A stretch of DNA of 64,000 nucleotides from Halovivax limisalsi (lineage in GTDB: Archaea > Halobacteriota > Halobacteria > Halobacteriales > Natrialbaceae): contig NZ_CP095757.1 of assembly GCF_023093535.1 (NCBI RefSeq), positions 3,348,001 through 3,412,000 of the forward strand. Reading direction: 5' to 3'. Made by a program: the position numbers and the translations under genes. This document shows positions 11,301-19,617 of the stretch, in pieces. The notes beneath the pieces were generated by a model. It saw nothing but the letters and a program-made list of their open reading frames with translations, had not been told where the DNA came from and made no database searches. The first letter of the stretch is position 1. Each line of letters starts with the position of its first letter.

Positions 11301-12194
11301 ATGTCCGCACCGAGCACCGAACACGTCGACGGATCGACGAATCGTTCACGAACGACGGCGGCCCGCCTCCGCTCGGCGATCGAGCGACGCGCTCGAGACG
11401 GATCGCTGGCGATACTCGCAGGAGGGGTCGCGTTCGGGGCGGCGCTGCGCCGCGTTCGACGAAACGCGGGCCGGGCGACGCCGCTGGCGCTGTCGGCCGT
11501 CGCGCTCCTCGGACTCGGCGCGCGACAGCGACGACGCGAATGCGCCGACGCAGACGTCGAGACCGGAGCGGACGCGCCGCGAGACGAACACGGGGACAAG
11601 CGCGTCTCCGACGAAGCCTACGCGGAGAGCCACCGCGATCTGGGCGCCGGACGCACCGCCGACGAATCGGCGAGCGCCGACCAGTCGGAGGCGGCGCCCA
11701 ACCCGCGCGGGATGTCCGACCGGGCCGACGTCGAGGCCGAGGAACCGGGCGATATCGATTTCGTCGCGGACGCCGACGACGATGCGGGCGACCGACGGAC
11801 GCACCTGGAAGACGAGACCGCCCACGATCCGCGGCTCCACCCCGACGCCGACGACCAACCGACCGAGATCGACCTCTCGTCGGCGGCGATGGCCGACGAG
11901 GCCAGCGAAGCGACCGGGCCGCACCCCGAACAGGCCTATCCCGCCCAGGAAGGCACGGATCCCGAGCCGAGCGCGGCGAACGCGCCGGAGCGAACGGGCG
12001 AGGGAGCGGTGGCACCAGCCGGAGCCGACGACGAGGCGCCGGCCGGCGATGGGACGGCCGACGAGCGGGCGACCGACGCTCCCGACGACGATGGCGAAGA
12101 AACGGTCGTCGGCGCGGATGCTGGCGGCGAGGAACCCGAAAGTAGCTCGGGAGAAAACGGGAACGCCGACGGAGATTCACCCGGCGATGCGTGA
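11301..12194 (+). CDS. Acidic protein with N-terminal membrane segment
   Basis: 297 residues, ATG at 11301. The N-terminal third is basic and contains a hydrophobic stretch (LAILAGGVAFGAAL, then ATPLALSAVALLGLGA, about residues 36-75) that could form one or two membrane segments. The remaining ~220 residues are an extremely acidic, alanine/aspartate/glutamate-rich, low-complexity tail with no recognisable domain. This architecture fits haloarchaeal membrane-anchored proteins with a disordered acidic tail. I do not recognise a named family. GC content and codon use agree with neighbouring chromosomal genes. A 270 bp stretch upstream (11031-11300) shows nothing recognisable. Confidence 0.6.
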   Translation: MSAPSTEHVDGSTNRSRTTAARLRSAIERRARDGSLAILAGGVAFGAALRRVRRNAGRATPLALSAVALLGLGARQRRRECADADVETGADAPRDEHGDKRVSDEAYAESHRDLGAGRTADESASADQSEAAPNPRGMSDRADVEAEEPGDIDFVADADDDAGDRRTHLEDETAHDPRLHPDADDQPTEIDLSSAAMADEASEATGPHPEQAYPAQEGTDPEPSAANAPERTGEGAVAPAGADDEAPAGDGTADERATDAPDDDGEETVVGADAGGEEPESSSGENGNADGDSPGDA

Positions 12195-12390
12195 AACTCC
12201 TCGCGCACGATGGACGTCACGTTGCACCGACCTTCGTCGACGGACCAACAGTGGGGCAGCAGATCGCGGAGACGACACGGAGGCCGGCGACCGCGAGCGC
12301 GCTCCCGAAGGGGACGCACCCGCGACGAGACTCTCGTACCACAGACACATACCACTGGAGCACGCAGTATAGCGCGAGTCGAAGACACCC

Positions 12391-13158
12391 GTGCGCTACT
12401 TCGTCACGTCGAACGATCCGGCGGTCGAAGCCCACTACGCGGAGCAACTGGAAGCGGAAGGATACGACGTCAACGACTCGTATCACGAAGGGGCCATCAT
12501 CATCGCGTTCGGCGGCGACGGAACGATCCTCCACGCGGCGCGGCAATATCAAGGGCCGACGATTCTACCGATCCGATCCGGCGATTCGGTCGGGGAGAAG
12601 ACGCAGTTCGACGCGGGCGAGTGGCTCGACGCCGTCGAACGGGTGGAACACGGACGGAGGGGCGAGGCGTACGAAATCGAGCGACGGCGCTGCATCGCCG
12701 CCTACCGAGACGGAGCCGAGATCCAGGGCGGGTTTCACGCCCTGAACGAGATCAGCCTGCATCACTCCTCGCCCGTTCTGGCAGCGACCTTCGCCGTTCG
12801 CATCGACGACCGGGGACAGTCCTACGAATTCGAGCGGCTGATCGGCGACGGCGTCCTCGTGGCGACGCCGTTCGGGTCGACCGGGTACTACCGGTCGATC
12901 ACCGGCGGAACGGTTTCGTGTGGACTCGGGGTCGCGTTCAACAACGTCCACACGCCGATGGACGCACCACGGTACGTCCACTGCTCTCCCGACGCAACTG
13001 TCACGGTCGAAGTGATCGAGTCCGAACACTCGTCGGAGGCCGTGCTCACCCGCGACAACGCCGAGGAGCTGTACGAACTCCGGGTCAACGAACCGATCAC
13101 GATCAGGCAAAGCGACCGAGACGTCGAACTCGTCCGACCGCCAACATCGAAATCGTGA
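12391..13158 (+). CDS. NAD kinase-like protein (divergent)
   Basis: 255 residues from a GTG at 12391. It contains the NAD kinase signatures AFGGDGTILHAAR (~residues 39-51), ALNEISL (~119) and GDGVLVATPFGSTGYYRSITGG (~152-173; shown in parts as GDGVLVATPFG and STGYYRSITGG). These bind ATP/NAD and carry the catalytic Asp, so it should phosphorylate NAD to NADP in the cytoplasm. The segment after the GGDGT loop (PTILPIRSGDSVGEK) lacks the usual GxxGFL motif, so it is a divergent member and may use another nucleotide substrate. No operon partner: the next gene is the convergent recombinase 330 bp away. Confidence 0.75.
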   Translation: MRYFVTSNDPAVEAHYAEQLEAEGYDVNDSYHEGAIIIAFGGDGTILHAARQYQGPTILPIRSGDSVGEKTQFDAGEWLDAVERVEHGRRGEAYEIERRRCIAAYRDGAEIQGGFHALNEISLHHSSPVLAATFAVRIDDRGQSYEFERLIGDGVLVATPFGSTGYYRSITGGTVSCGLGVAFNNVHTPMDAPRYVHCSPDATVTVEVIESEHSSEAVLTRDNAEELYELRVNEPITIRQSDRDVELVRPPTSKS

Positions 13159-13489
13159 GCAACTCTCGACTCTCCCCGACAGTCGGGTGTTGCGTCGCCG
13201 ACGCAGTTCGTCGGAGTCGGTTCCATCGAAATGAGCTGCTCGACTCACGCCGACCACCCTGTTTCACTCGGTAAAACCGCCCGACAGCGACGGGGTGGAT
13301 CAAATACCTTCGTCTCCTTCGCAAAATCGCATCTTTCATTCTCTTTCTTATTTGAGAAAAATACCGATAGAGACGCTATAGGTCCGTCTAACGGGGCCCT
13401 TCGATATTGATAAGAAAGTTGATGGACTCGCTGGGAAGGAGAAACTGTACGCTGTCGTGCGGTTTTGTGGATTTCACTCATGGACTTGG
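13159..13489. other. Intergenic, possible island boundary
   Basis: 331 bp between the NAD kinase-like gene and the recombinase. It begins GC-rich, then becomes AT-rich from ~13310 (TTTCATTCTCTTTCTTATTT and similar). No tRNA, no long inverted repeat and no convincing gene. The composition change and the adjacent recombinase make this a candidate left edge of the accessory region. Confidence 0.45.
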
Positions 13490-14497
13490 TTAGGGCAGGT
13501 TGTCTCGCCGAACGGCCATCTTCTCTCGCTCCGTGCGGGCGTCGTAATGCTCGTAGAGGACGTTGAGCGAGACGTCCATCCGCTCGCTGACGACCTCTGG
13601 GGTCGTGTCCTGGTTCAGATGCTGGGTTATCGATCCCCGACGAACGGCGTGGGGAGATCGTGCCGAGGGGCACTCAGATAACGTCCCATCCGCGCCGATT
13701 GCCTCGCACGAACTCGGCGATCTGTCGTGTGGACACTCCTGGAAATTACAGGGGAAGAGGGCCCGTACCGTCCACTTGTAGATGGAGTTGCCGACCGGGC
13801 GCGATCCAGCATCTGTGGTGAAGAGTGGCTCTCTGCCGAACTCGTCGACGACGTGCGTCCGGTCCGGGTTGGTCAGATAGGCGGACAGAATTGAGAACCA
13901 CTCCGGCCCGAGGTAGACCCAGCGGTTCCCGTCGTCGCCATTTTTCAACGTCGTTCCAGTCTCCGGTCGGTGTTCGACACGAACGGCGTGGTCGTTCTCG
14001 TCCAGGTCGTCCACATCGATCGACCGGACGCCACTTCGGCGCATCCCGGTTCGCCACAGGAGGGCGATGAGTGCGTGGTCACGACTCCCGTAATGGTGTC
14101 GATCGTAGTACTCGAGCGCCATCTCGGCGTGCTCTGGATCGAGAAACACGTCCTTGGACTGTGCGCCGTCGGGTAGCTCCGGTGCGTGAAGCTTCTCCGA
14201 GAGGCCTTCTTCAACGGCCTCGATATCGGCCCACCACCGGAGCGCCTGACGAACACTACTGAGTTGTTTTTGTAGCGTGATCGCGGCGATATCTGGCTGT
14301 CGCCACCTGACGAAGTCGTTCAGCATCCGTCCGTCGAGTTCGTTCAGATTCTCGATTCCACGTTCGTCGCACCACTCGAGAAATACCGAGAGTCGGTGCT
14401 TCGCGTTTTGAAACGATGTCTCCCGAATACTCGGTTCGCGGTAGTCGAGAAATCGATCCACCCCTTCCTCCGGTGATAGAGGTTGTAGATCGGTCAC
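13490..14497 (-). CDS. Tyrosine recombinase (XerC/D-like integrase)
   Basis: 335 residues, GTG start at 14497. An N-terminal SAM-like core-binding domain (~1-105, e.g. RFLDYREPSIRETSFQNAKHR) is followed by the catalytic domain. Arg I is in TGMRRSG (~152), the HxxR box is HAVRR (~281) and the nucleophile Tyr lies in LYEHYD (~314). A small CNFQECPHDRSPSSC cysteine insert, common in haloarchaeal integrases, precedes the HxxR box. It performs site-specific strand exchange, integrating or excising an element, or resolving dimers. Its location next to the composition change suggests it belongs to an integrated element. No flanking att repeats could be identified by eye. Confidence 0.88.
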   Translation of the reverse strand: MTDLQPLSPEEGVDRFLDYREPSIRETSFQNAKHRLSVFLEWCDERGIENLNELDGRMLNDFVRWRQPDIAAITLQKQLSSVRQALRWWADIEAVEEGLSEKLHAPELPDGAQSKDVFLDPEHAEMALEYYDRHHYGSRDHALIALLWRTGMRRSGVRSIDVDDLDENDHAVRVEHRPETGTTLKNGDDGNRWVYLGPEWFSILSAYLTNPDRTHVVDEFGREPLFTTDAGSRPVGNSIYKWTVRALFPCNFQECPHDRSPSSCEAIGADGTLSECPSARSPHAVRRGSITQHLNQDTTPEVVSERMDVSLNVLYEHYDARTEREKMAVRRDNLP

Positions 14498-14999
14498 AAC
14501 AGGTCACCGGAAGTCCCGGAAAAGTTGTGACGGTGTGCTTCATTACGCACGGGTTCGAGTTGTCCCGTCGTCGATTCTACTCCGTTCGAGAGGGTTCTTC
14601 TGGTGTCCGTTGCTGACATACGTGGCTCTCTGACCGCGTTTTGGCGCTGGGAGTGCGGTTTACTCGGAGCCCGAAAGACGCGGAGATACCTCTCACAGAG
14701 GTTAATCTATATGCGTCTCGGACCAGAAGGGTCGGATGTCCAGTCGGACCCTTTCTGACGCCGCTACGGTGGGAGGTCTATCGCTCGTCAATTTGCCGCC
14801 CTTTGGACGGGCGGGATAGTTTTCTCACAGCCTTGGTGTCGCGAGTATTTGCCATTGGTCGTATTAAATATTGTGTATGCTTATCTATTCATCAGTATAC
14901 GCTTATCTCACGCAGCCCGTACGCATTCGGCCTCAACACTGGGCTTTACAGAGGCTTTTTTGCTCAGGCTCTCACAGAGTAGGGTATCCAGACAGTCCT
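14498..14999. other. Intergenic with a hairpin; promoter region of the PhiH1-like regulator
   Basis: About 500 bp with no convincing gene. It holds an imperfect inverted repeat at 14724-14757 (CAGAAGGGTC … GACCCTTTCTG, one bulged base, ~13-nt loop). The second half is AT-rich with TTAAATATTG-like boxes, then the repressor start at 15000. A T-loop-like GGTTCGAG near 14550 is not part of a foldable tRNA. Confidence 0.45.
14724..14757. repeat. Imperfect inverted repeat
   Basis: Arms CAGAAGGGTC and GACCCTTTCTG pair over 10 bp with one bulge. It could be a transcript hairpin or regulator site upstream of the winged-helix gene at 15000. No T-run follows it. Confidence 0.4.
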
Positions 15000-15296
15000 A
15001 TGCGTACGCAAATAGCGTGGTTGCGGATGAGTGATTTCTCGATTCTCGAGTTTCTCGACGGCCACGAGCTGGACGCGTTCCACGCGCCGCCCTCCACAAT
15101 CGCGAAGAACATGGACATCAGCAAAGGAACGGTCCAGCAGCGCGTCCGGATCCTTAATGCCGCTGGTCTCATAGAGAAAGAAGACGAGACCGGCGGGTAC
15201 TATCGAATCACGGGCCTCGGTCGTCGATATCTGGATCAGTCCCTGTTAGACGAGGAGAAGGAGCGGCTCAAAGCGTTCGACCCGGACAACGTCTAA
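15000..15296 (+). CDS. PhiH1-repressor-like winged-helix regulator
   Basis: 98 residues from the ATG at 15000. The fold reads as a small winged helix: FSILEFLDGHELD, then helix-turn-helix PPSTIAKNMDISKGTVQQRV and RILNAAGLIEKEDETGGYYR wing, ending GLGRRYLDQSL. This matches the phiH1 repressor family common on haloarchaeal mobile elements, which bind DNA as transcriptional repressors. It lies 60 bp upstream of the DUF4062/methyltransferase fusion on the same strand and may control it or the nearby recombinase. Target genes are inferred only from position. Confidence 0.72.
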   Translation: MRTQIAWLRMSDFSILEFLDGHELDAFHAPPSTIAKNMDISKGTVQQRVRILNAAGLIEKEDETGGYYRITGLGRRYLDQSLLDEEKERLKAFDPDNV

Positions 15297-15356
15297 CGCG
15301 GATTCGATCAGCGATTCGCCACCCATTTTACCCAGTGATTAGTATTGGAACCAAGA

Positions 15357-16712
15357 ATGCCGACCGAAGCAACCATCTATCGCGTCCTTCTCGCGATGCC
15401 GGACGACGTCGAGGAGGAACGTCCGATCGCCAAAGACGTTGTGATCGACTGGAATTCGACGAACGGACGGAAGGAGGATATCCATCTCCAGCCGATATCC
15501 GCTACCCACATCGACCTCGAGTCGAACTCCCTCGCGGACGATATCGACGCCGTCCTGGGGACGTTCTGGACGACGATCGAGGACCCGCGCATCGGTGGCA
15601 CGTCCCTCGCCGAGACGGTACGTCGACTCTCGCTCGAAGGAGAGACGCCGTCGATAATAGGATTCTCGGAACAGAATATCCCGACGCATCAGCTCGATCC
15701 CGAGGAGTACACCGCAGTACAACAGTTCAAAGAAGAATGCCGGAACACTGGCTACTTCACGTACGCGACGCTGGAGGAGTACGAGAGTCGGCTGAAGCGA
15801 TCCCTCTCCCTGTTGATGGAGGAACTCCTCGCGGATCCACGGCGGCAGCACATCACGAAGACGGAACACGAGGGACCAAGCGAGTACGACGTCGAGGTCG
15901 ATCACGACCGGCTCCAACTGTCCGCCGAGATCCATCGCGACCAGGACGTCCGGAACATCGATCGGATGGTCGATCGACTCGAAGCGCAGGGTCTGGAACC
16001 CCCGTATCGGGTGCTGGACGCAGGCTGTGGCTACGGAACCGTCACCCAGTGTCGATTCGGAGATGACAGCCGGTTCGACGTGGTCGCGATCGATCAGTCG
16101 CGAGCTGCCCTCTCGATCGCCAGAGAGGAGTACGCCGCATCGAACGTCGAGTACCGCTGGCTCGACGTGAACAACCTCCCCGAAGCCGATCTCGGGACGT
16201 TCGACCTCGTTTTCGCCGCCTATCTGTTTCACCACCTCCAGAACCAGGAATCGGTCCTCTCGCTCCTATGGGAAGCCGTTCGCGAGGGCGGCTGTTTGCT
16301 CGTTCGCAGTTGTGAGGATGGCCAGCATCTCCACTACCCACCCGACGAGGATATGGAGTGGATCGTCGATCTCACGGATGACATTCCGGGGAGCAGCGAC
16401 CGAACGCACGGACGCCGTCTTCCGACGCACATGAAGCGACTGACACCCGAGCCCACGGACGTCTGGCTCGATCTGGAGAACTACCACACCGTCGGAATGA
16501 GTAGTTCTGAGCGACGGGAGTACTGGGAGGTGTTTCACTCGAATCGGCTCCACTACGCGAAGACTCGAGCGGAAAGGGAGGATGCAACTGTCGAAGAGAA
16601 GCGGCTCTACGAGCGAATGGCCGAAGCGATGGCATCGGTCGAGCAGAAGATAGCCGGCAATGAGCACGTTTTCGACGCGAAGAGTGTGCCGGTATCAGTG
16701 GCTGTGAAGTAA
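15357..16712 (+). CDS. DUF4062-like domain fused to a SAM-dependent methyltransferase
   Basis: 451 residues from the ATG at 15357 (a TTG 12 nt upstream is also possible). Residues 1-~150 follow the DUF4062 pattern: a first strand (YRVLLAMPDDVEEERPIAKD), an IDWN motif, GTFWTTI, then ETPSIIGFSEQNIP and a DPEEYTAVQQFKEECR helix. That domain is related to TIR/deoxyribosyltransferase-like folds and is frequent in predicted anti-phage effectors. Residues ~200-370 are a class I methyltransferase (VLDAGCGYGTVT motif I ~218, VAIDQS motif II, FDLVFAAYLFHHL motif IV region). The methyl acceptor is not evident; no NPPY or PC motif is present, so DNA is unlikely. I do not know this domain pairing from named systems. 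Confidence 0.62.
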   Translation: MPTEATIYRVLLAMPDDVEEERPIAKDVVIDWNSTNGRKEDIHLQPISATHIDLESNSLADDIDAVLGTFWTTIEDPRIGGTSLAETVRRLSLEGETPSIIGFSEQNIPTHQLDPEEYTAVQQFKEECRNTGYFTYATLEEYESRLKRSLSLLMEELLADPRRQHITKTEHEGPSEYDVEVDHDRLQLSAEIHRDQDVRNIDRMVDRLEAQGLEPPYRVLDAGCGYGTVTQCRFGDDSRFDVVAIDQSRAALSIAREEYAASNVEYRWLDVNNLPEADLGTFDLVFAAYLFHHLQNQESVLSLLWEAVREGGCLLVRSCEDGQHLHYPPDEDMEWIVDLTDDIPGSSDRTHGRRLPTHMKRLTPEPTDVWLDLENYHTVGMSSSERREYWEVFHSNRLHYAKTRAEREDATVEEKRLYERMAEAMASVEQKIAGNEHVFDAKSVPVSVAVK

Positions 16713-16937
16713 TTCAAGACAGAGTGTTAGACAGGTAGTAGCCTATTCGAATCACCTTGTCATTCTATGCCCCAATCAACCGGTCCATGCAGGGCAGGCA
16801 GTTATCAAAACCGCCTTCAATATCTCTAATTGCTGCCAAAATTATCCTACTTAATGGAAATATTAGATAGATTTAAATTAATTAGTGCCTGTAGTACTGA
16901 TCGGTCCGTGGAAAAACGATAAAATGCGGATCGCTTA

Positions 16938-17735
16938 TTACGCAGATCCGTTTTCGAAGCGCTCGACTAGGGGCGCCAACATCTCAGATGGATCACCGAG
17001 ATCGAACTGGACAGCACGAAGTTCATCGAGCAATCGCGGGAAGATCACGCTGCGTTGCACGATTGCAACCCGCTTAATATCCCATGATGGCTGCTCCGGA
17101 ACCCGAATATGCCACTGTTCCAGCCCATGCTTTTCACACAGGTGGATACAGTGATCAGTGAAATATGCCTCATCACCATTCTCAGGAATAATCAGAAGAT
17201 GAAGTTCCCACGTATCGAAGTCCTCTGAGCCAGTCTCGTTCACCCAAGTCGTAATATCCACCTCTGCAACGTCCGTTACCGTCCGGTCGGGTCCAACAGC
17301 AAGTCCCTCACTGTCCACATAGTCTTCCAGATATGCCCTGATTTGGTCTCCGACCAGCTCGAAGTCCTGCTCCGGTGGCAGCCCAAGGATCGTCCGGATC
17401 TCTGCACTCTCCGCCGGCGAGAGATTAAACTGAGTCGTAATAATCGAAAATAGTTCCTCCGCCTCAGACTCAGGTAACTCCGTCTTCTCAAGTTGATCGG
17501 GATCCGGTCTGAAATCGTCCGGTCCAAGCGTCCCAGACTGGTCCGTATAAATGATCCCGAGTGCTTTGAACGACTGGATTGTTGACCACGAAACCTCATC
17601 ACCATCTCTCAGGCCATGTTTCCAGACAACTGGATTTCCTTCGTGTTCGATTTTGTACGTAATGTTCCCAACACCGGGGGGACGTGCCAGAATATAGTAC
17701 CCATCCTCATCCACGTATTTATTGATCGTCGGCAT
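16938..17735 (-). CDS. Hypothetical acidic protein
   Basis: 265 residues, ATG at 17735, no family recognised. The N terminus (NKYVDEDGYYILARPPGVG) is beta-rich. The middle (~85-140) holds a helical segment (ESEAEELFSIITTQFNLS), and a QWHIRVPEQPSW stretch lies near residue 215. No signal peptide, membrane segment or metal-binding cluster is visible. It converges on the methyltransferase fusion, with 225 bp of AT-rich DNA between them. Codon use is more AT-tolerant than in the left part of the window, consistent with accessory DNA. Confidence 0.55.
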   Translation of the reverse strand: MPTINKYVDEDGYYILARPPGVGNITYKIEHEGNPVVWKHGLRDGDEVSWSTIQSFKALGIIYTDQSGTLGPDDFRPDPDQLEKTELPESEAEELFSIITTQFNLSPAESAEIRTILGLPPEQDFELVGDQIRAYLEDYVDSEGLAVGPDRTVTDVAEVDITTWVNETGSEDFDTWELHLLIIPENGDEAYFTDHCIHLCEKHGLEQWHIRVPEQPSWDIKRVAIVQRSVIFPRLLDELRAVQFDLGDPSEMLAPLVERFENGSA

Positions 17736-18298
17736 GTCTCTGCAGTATCGCCAGATTTGAAATGAAACGTATTGAGAGTGTCGCCCATCTTGATAACTAT
17801 AAGGCGCGATTAAAGCGCACGCTTTTACTCTGTTTGTAATGGTGACGAACGCTTAATATTGGCAGTCAACCTGTTGATCAAGATGGAGACGGATGCGGCG
17901 CGACCACTCCGTCTCCGCTTTGCAAGTAAAGGCCGTTCTGATTTATCGGTAGCACTTCTCGTGTTAGATACACCATGTCAATAACTCGCGCCCAGTCGGG
18001 ACTGCTCAAGAAGTCGAGTACCGCAACGACGCTGTAAATGCCGCCCTCGAGTTCTGGAAGGGCCGACGGAGGAGTGGACTCTTCTTACTCGGTGCCGCCG
18101 TCCTCTCGTCTCGCGTACCCGGCGTCGGAACGCTTGCTTCGCTTCTTCTCCGGATATACCGCCGCCTCTGATAGATGCGCAGACTCACATACCGACTGGT
18201 TCTGCCAAAGTGATATGAAAATAACTCGTCGTTCAGTATTCTCATCCAACAAAAAAAAACCCATTGGCGCCGATTTTATCCCGGTTGCAAGTACCGGT
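17736..18298. other. Gene-poor stretch with hairpin and possible frameshifted remnant
   Basis: 560 bp upstream of the hypothetical gene. It contains a perfect 9-bp hairpin (17885-17916) and, at 17975-18170, a possible broken small membrane-protein gene. An ATG at 17975 gives MSITRAQSG, and after a frame change near 18001 the sequence reads EVEYRNDAVNAALEFWKG, then a hydrophobic segment ending at a TGA. This reading is suggestive only. No complete gene is supported. Confidence 0.35.
17885..17916. repeat. Perfect 9-bp hairpin
   Basis: GGAGACGGA pairs with TCCGTCTCC across a 14-nt GC-rich loop. Lacks a following T-tract. Its role is unknown; it may be an element end or a regulatory hairpin. Confidence 0.45.
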
Positions 18299-18577
18299 CT
18301 AGTCTAAATCGTCGGCTAGACGCTCCTTGCAGACGACGTCACAAAGTTCATTCAGGAGCTCAGGATGATGTTCTTCTAGAACCTCAATATCTCTAGCCAA
18401 CTCCTCGTTGATCCGCGACCGGACTCGCGAGATGGATTGCAGGCGCTGGGACTCCGATGGGTCGCCCTCGCCTGAGATGTATTCCCGGTCTGTATCCGTC
18501 ATGATCGCACGATACCGTCCCATTTTCGACCTCCAGTTTTGCGCCATTGCAAATGAAGGTTTCCCCGCAGAGGCCAT
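18299..18577 (-). CDS. Small conserved haloarchaeal protein
   Basis: Up to 92 residues. Starts are possible at 18577, 18547 and 18523 (MGRYRAIMTDTDREY, the most family-like). The core pattern is RYRAI-T-T-RE followed by a helix-rich part SRVRSRINEELARDIEVLEEHHPELL and a cysteine pair near the C terminus. It matches small uncharacterised haloarchaeal proteins that I recall from plasmids and accessory regions. No domain function is known to me. Divergent from the gene at 18727, with palindromic sites between them. Confidence 0.6.
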   Translation of the reverse strand: MASAGKPSFAMAQNWRSKMGRYRAIMTDTDREYISGEGDPSESQRLQSISRVRSRINEELARDIEVLEEHHPELLNELCDVVCKERLADDLD

Positions 18578-18638
18578 ATTGTTTGCTCTATTGCAAATAT
18601 TTGCACCAATGCAAAACTGTTAAGATGCACAAGTGCAT
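18546..18638. promoter_or_regulatory. Cluster of ATTGCAAAT-type palindromes between divergent genes
   Basis: The divergent promoter region contains ATTGCAAAT at 18546-18554, a perfect 14-bp palindrome TGCAAATATTTGCA at 18592-18605, a related AATGCAAAA at ~18608 and a second palindrome ATGCACAAGTGCAT at 18625-18638. Repeated, spaced palindromes in a divergent control region suggest operator sites for a dimeric regulator. The regulator is not identified. Confidence 0.5.
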
Positions 18639-18726
18639 ATCTGGAACTGCCAAGCGCGGGACGTCGGTCGAGAAATTGGCCGCGGCGTGTTGGTGCACGC
18701 CTGACCGCGCTTCCGGAGTAGGAAGC

Positions 18727-19062
18727 ATGAGCACTGATACAACGCACAACCAAGATACTGGCGAACCAATCTCGAAACGTCCCAGCCCGACCGACCGGAT
18801 CTACCGGTCACATATCGTCATCGGAACTGATGTCGAAGGGCGGATTCATCACTACGTAAAGGACTACAACCGGGAGTTCATCACGGAGGAGGGTGGTGCA
18901 GTCTACGTCATCGCCGACGACGAGCTGTCCGATGCATATTATCTCGGAACCCATTCACTCACCGAGTGGGTCGAGCAGGTCGAACAAGTGAGCGGATGGT
19001 ATAAGTGCCACGTCATTACAGGGATCGTAGAGGCGATATCCGGTGATACCCGGGATAGTTGA
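18727..19062 (+). CDS. Hypothetical haloarchaeal protein
   Basis: 111 residues from the ATG at 18727. After a polar N terminus comes a beta-rich core: SHIVIGTDVEGRIHHYV, GGAVYVIADDELSDAYYLG, then a helix TEWVEQVEQVSGW. No catalytic motif, membrane segment or metal site is visible. It is divergent from the small gene at 18299-18577 and shares the palindromic control region, so the two may be co-regulated. Family function unknown to me. Confidence 0.55.
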   Translation: MSTDTTHNQDTGEPISKRPSPTDRIYRSHIVIGTDVEGRIHHYVKDYNREFITEEGGAVYVIADDELSDAYYLGTHSLTEWVEQVEQVSGWYKCHVITGIVEAISGDTRDS

Positions 19063-19147
19063 TCTCACGATCTCGTGGGTGACCGTCAACCATCGACTGA
19101 ATGGAGCACGGCAAACTTGAACTTGAAAAGTTTCAATAACGCCGCAG

Positions 19148-19317
19148 AGGGCTCTCTAGGTCACTTCGACATCCCTGCAATCGATCTTCCGTCCGAACGT
19201 CGTAGTGCTGGTTGATGACCTTCGGGGGGACGTTACACCGGTCACCGACAACTCGGTCGGCACACCGGCCTGCAGCAGGTAGGTGATGTATCCTCGCCGA
19301 ATCAGATGCGACGTCAC
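19148..19317 (-). pseudogene. Tyrosine recombinase remnant (C-terminal catalytic part, frameshifted)
   Basis: Reading on the minus strand from 19317: SHLIRRGYITYLLQAGVPTE, then a one-base frame change, then VVGDRCNVPPKVINQHYDVR and EDRLQG. This is the HxxR box and the QHYD nucleophile region of a haloarchaeal integrase. The N-terminal ~200 residues are absent and the frame is broken, so this is a decayed second recombinase, unlike the intact one at 13490-14497. It marks the relic end of another element. Confidence 0.75.
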
Positions 19318-19351
19318 TAACTGAAATTAACTAATGGCCGAATATCGCCAC

Positions 19352-19516
19352 CTACCGCGACGTCGACGAGAACGGATCGGGCAGCCCATGCTCAGCTGCA
19401 ATCTCGCGTACCAGAGAGCGACAGCGCATCGCCTGTCTAGACTCCTCAGAATAGCCGAATGAGTGATAGGCCAGTGCCTCGATCAAGAGACGTGCGTCGG
19501 AATCGCTGAGTTGCAT
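19352..19516 (-). CDS. Small haloarchaeal hypothetical protein
   Basis: 54 residues if started at the ATG at 19516 (MQLSDSDARLLIEAL), which fits small haloarchaeal proteins of the pattern SDARLLIEALAYHSFGY … RSLVREIAAEHGLPDP. An in-frame extension to 19573 is less likely. Mostly helical, with no catalytic motif. Function unknown. It sits upstream, on the same strand, of the recombinase remnant. Confidence 0.5.
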   Translation of the reverse strand: MQLSDSDARLLIEALAYHSFGYSEESRQAMRCRSLVREIAAEHGLPDPFSSTSR

Positions 19517-19617
19517 CGGGGTGTCTGGCCTGGTGATAGTATAAAAATGTGCGGAGCTACTGCTAACCTGCACCTAGGATAGCTTCGATGAACGCTCGCT
19601 ATCTGGTTTCGGCCGCG

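Noticed and set aside
14540-14585. GGGTTCGAG T-loop-like motif near the recombinase
   Set aside because: Flanking bases do not make a 5-bp T stem with a 7-nt loop, and no acceptor or anticodon arm can be drawn.
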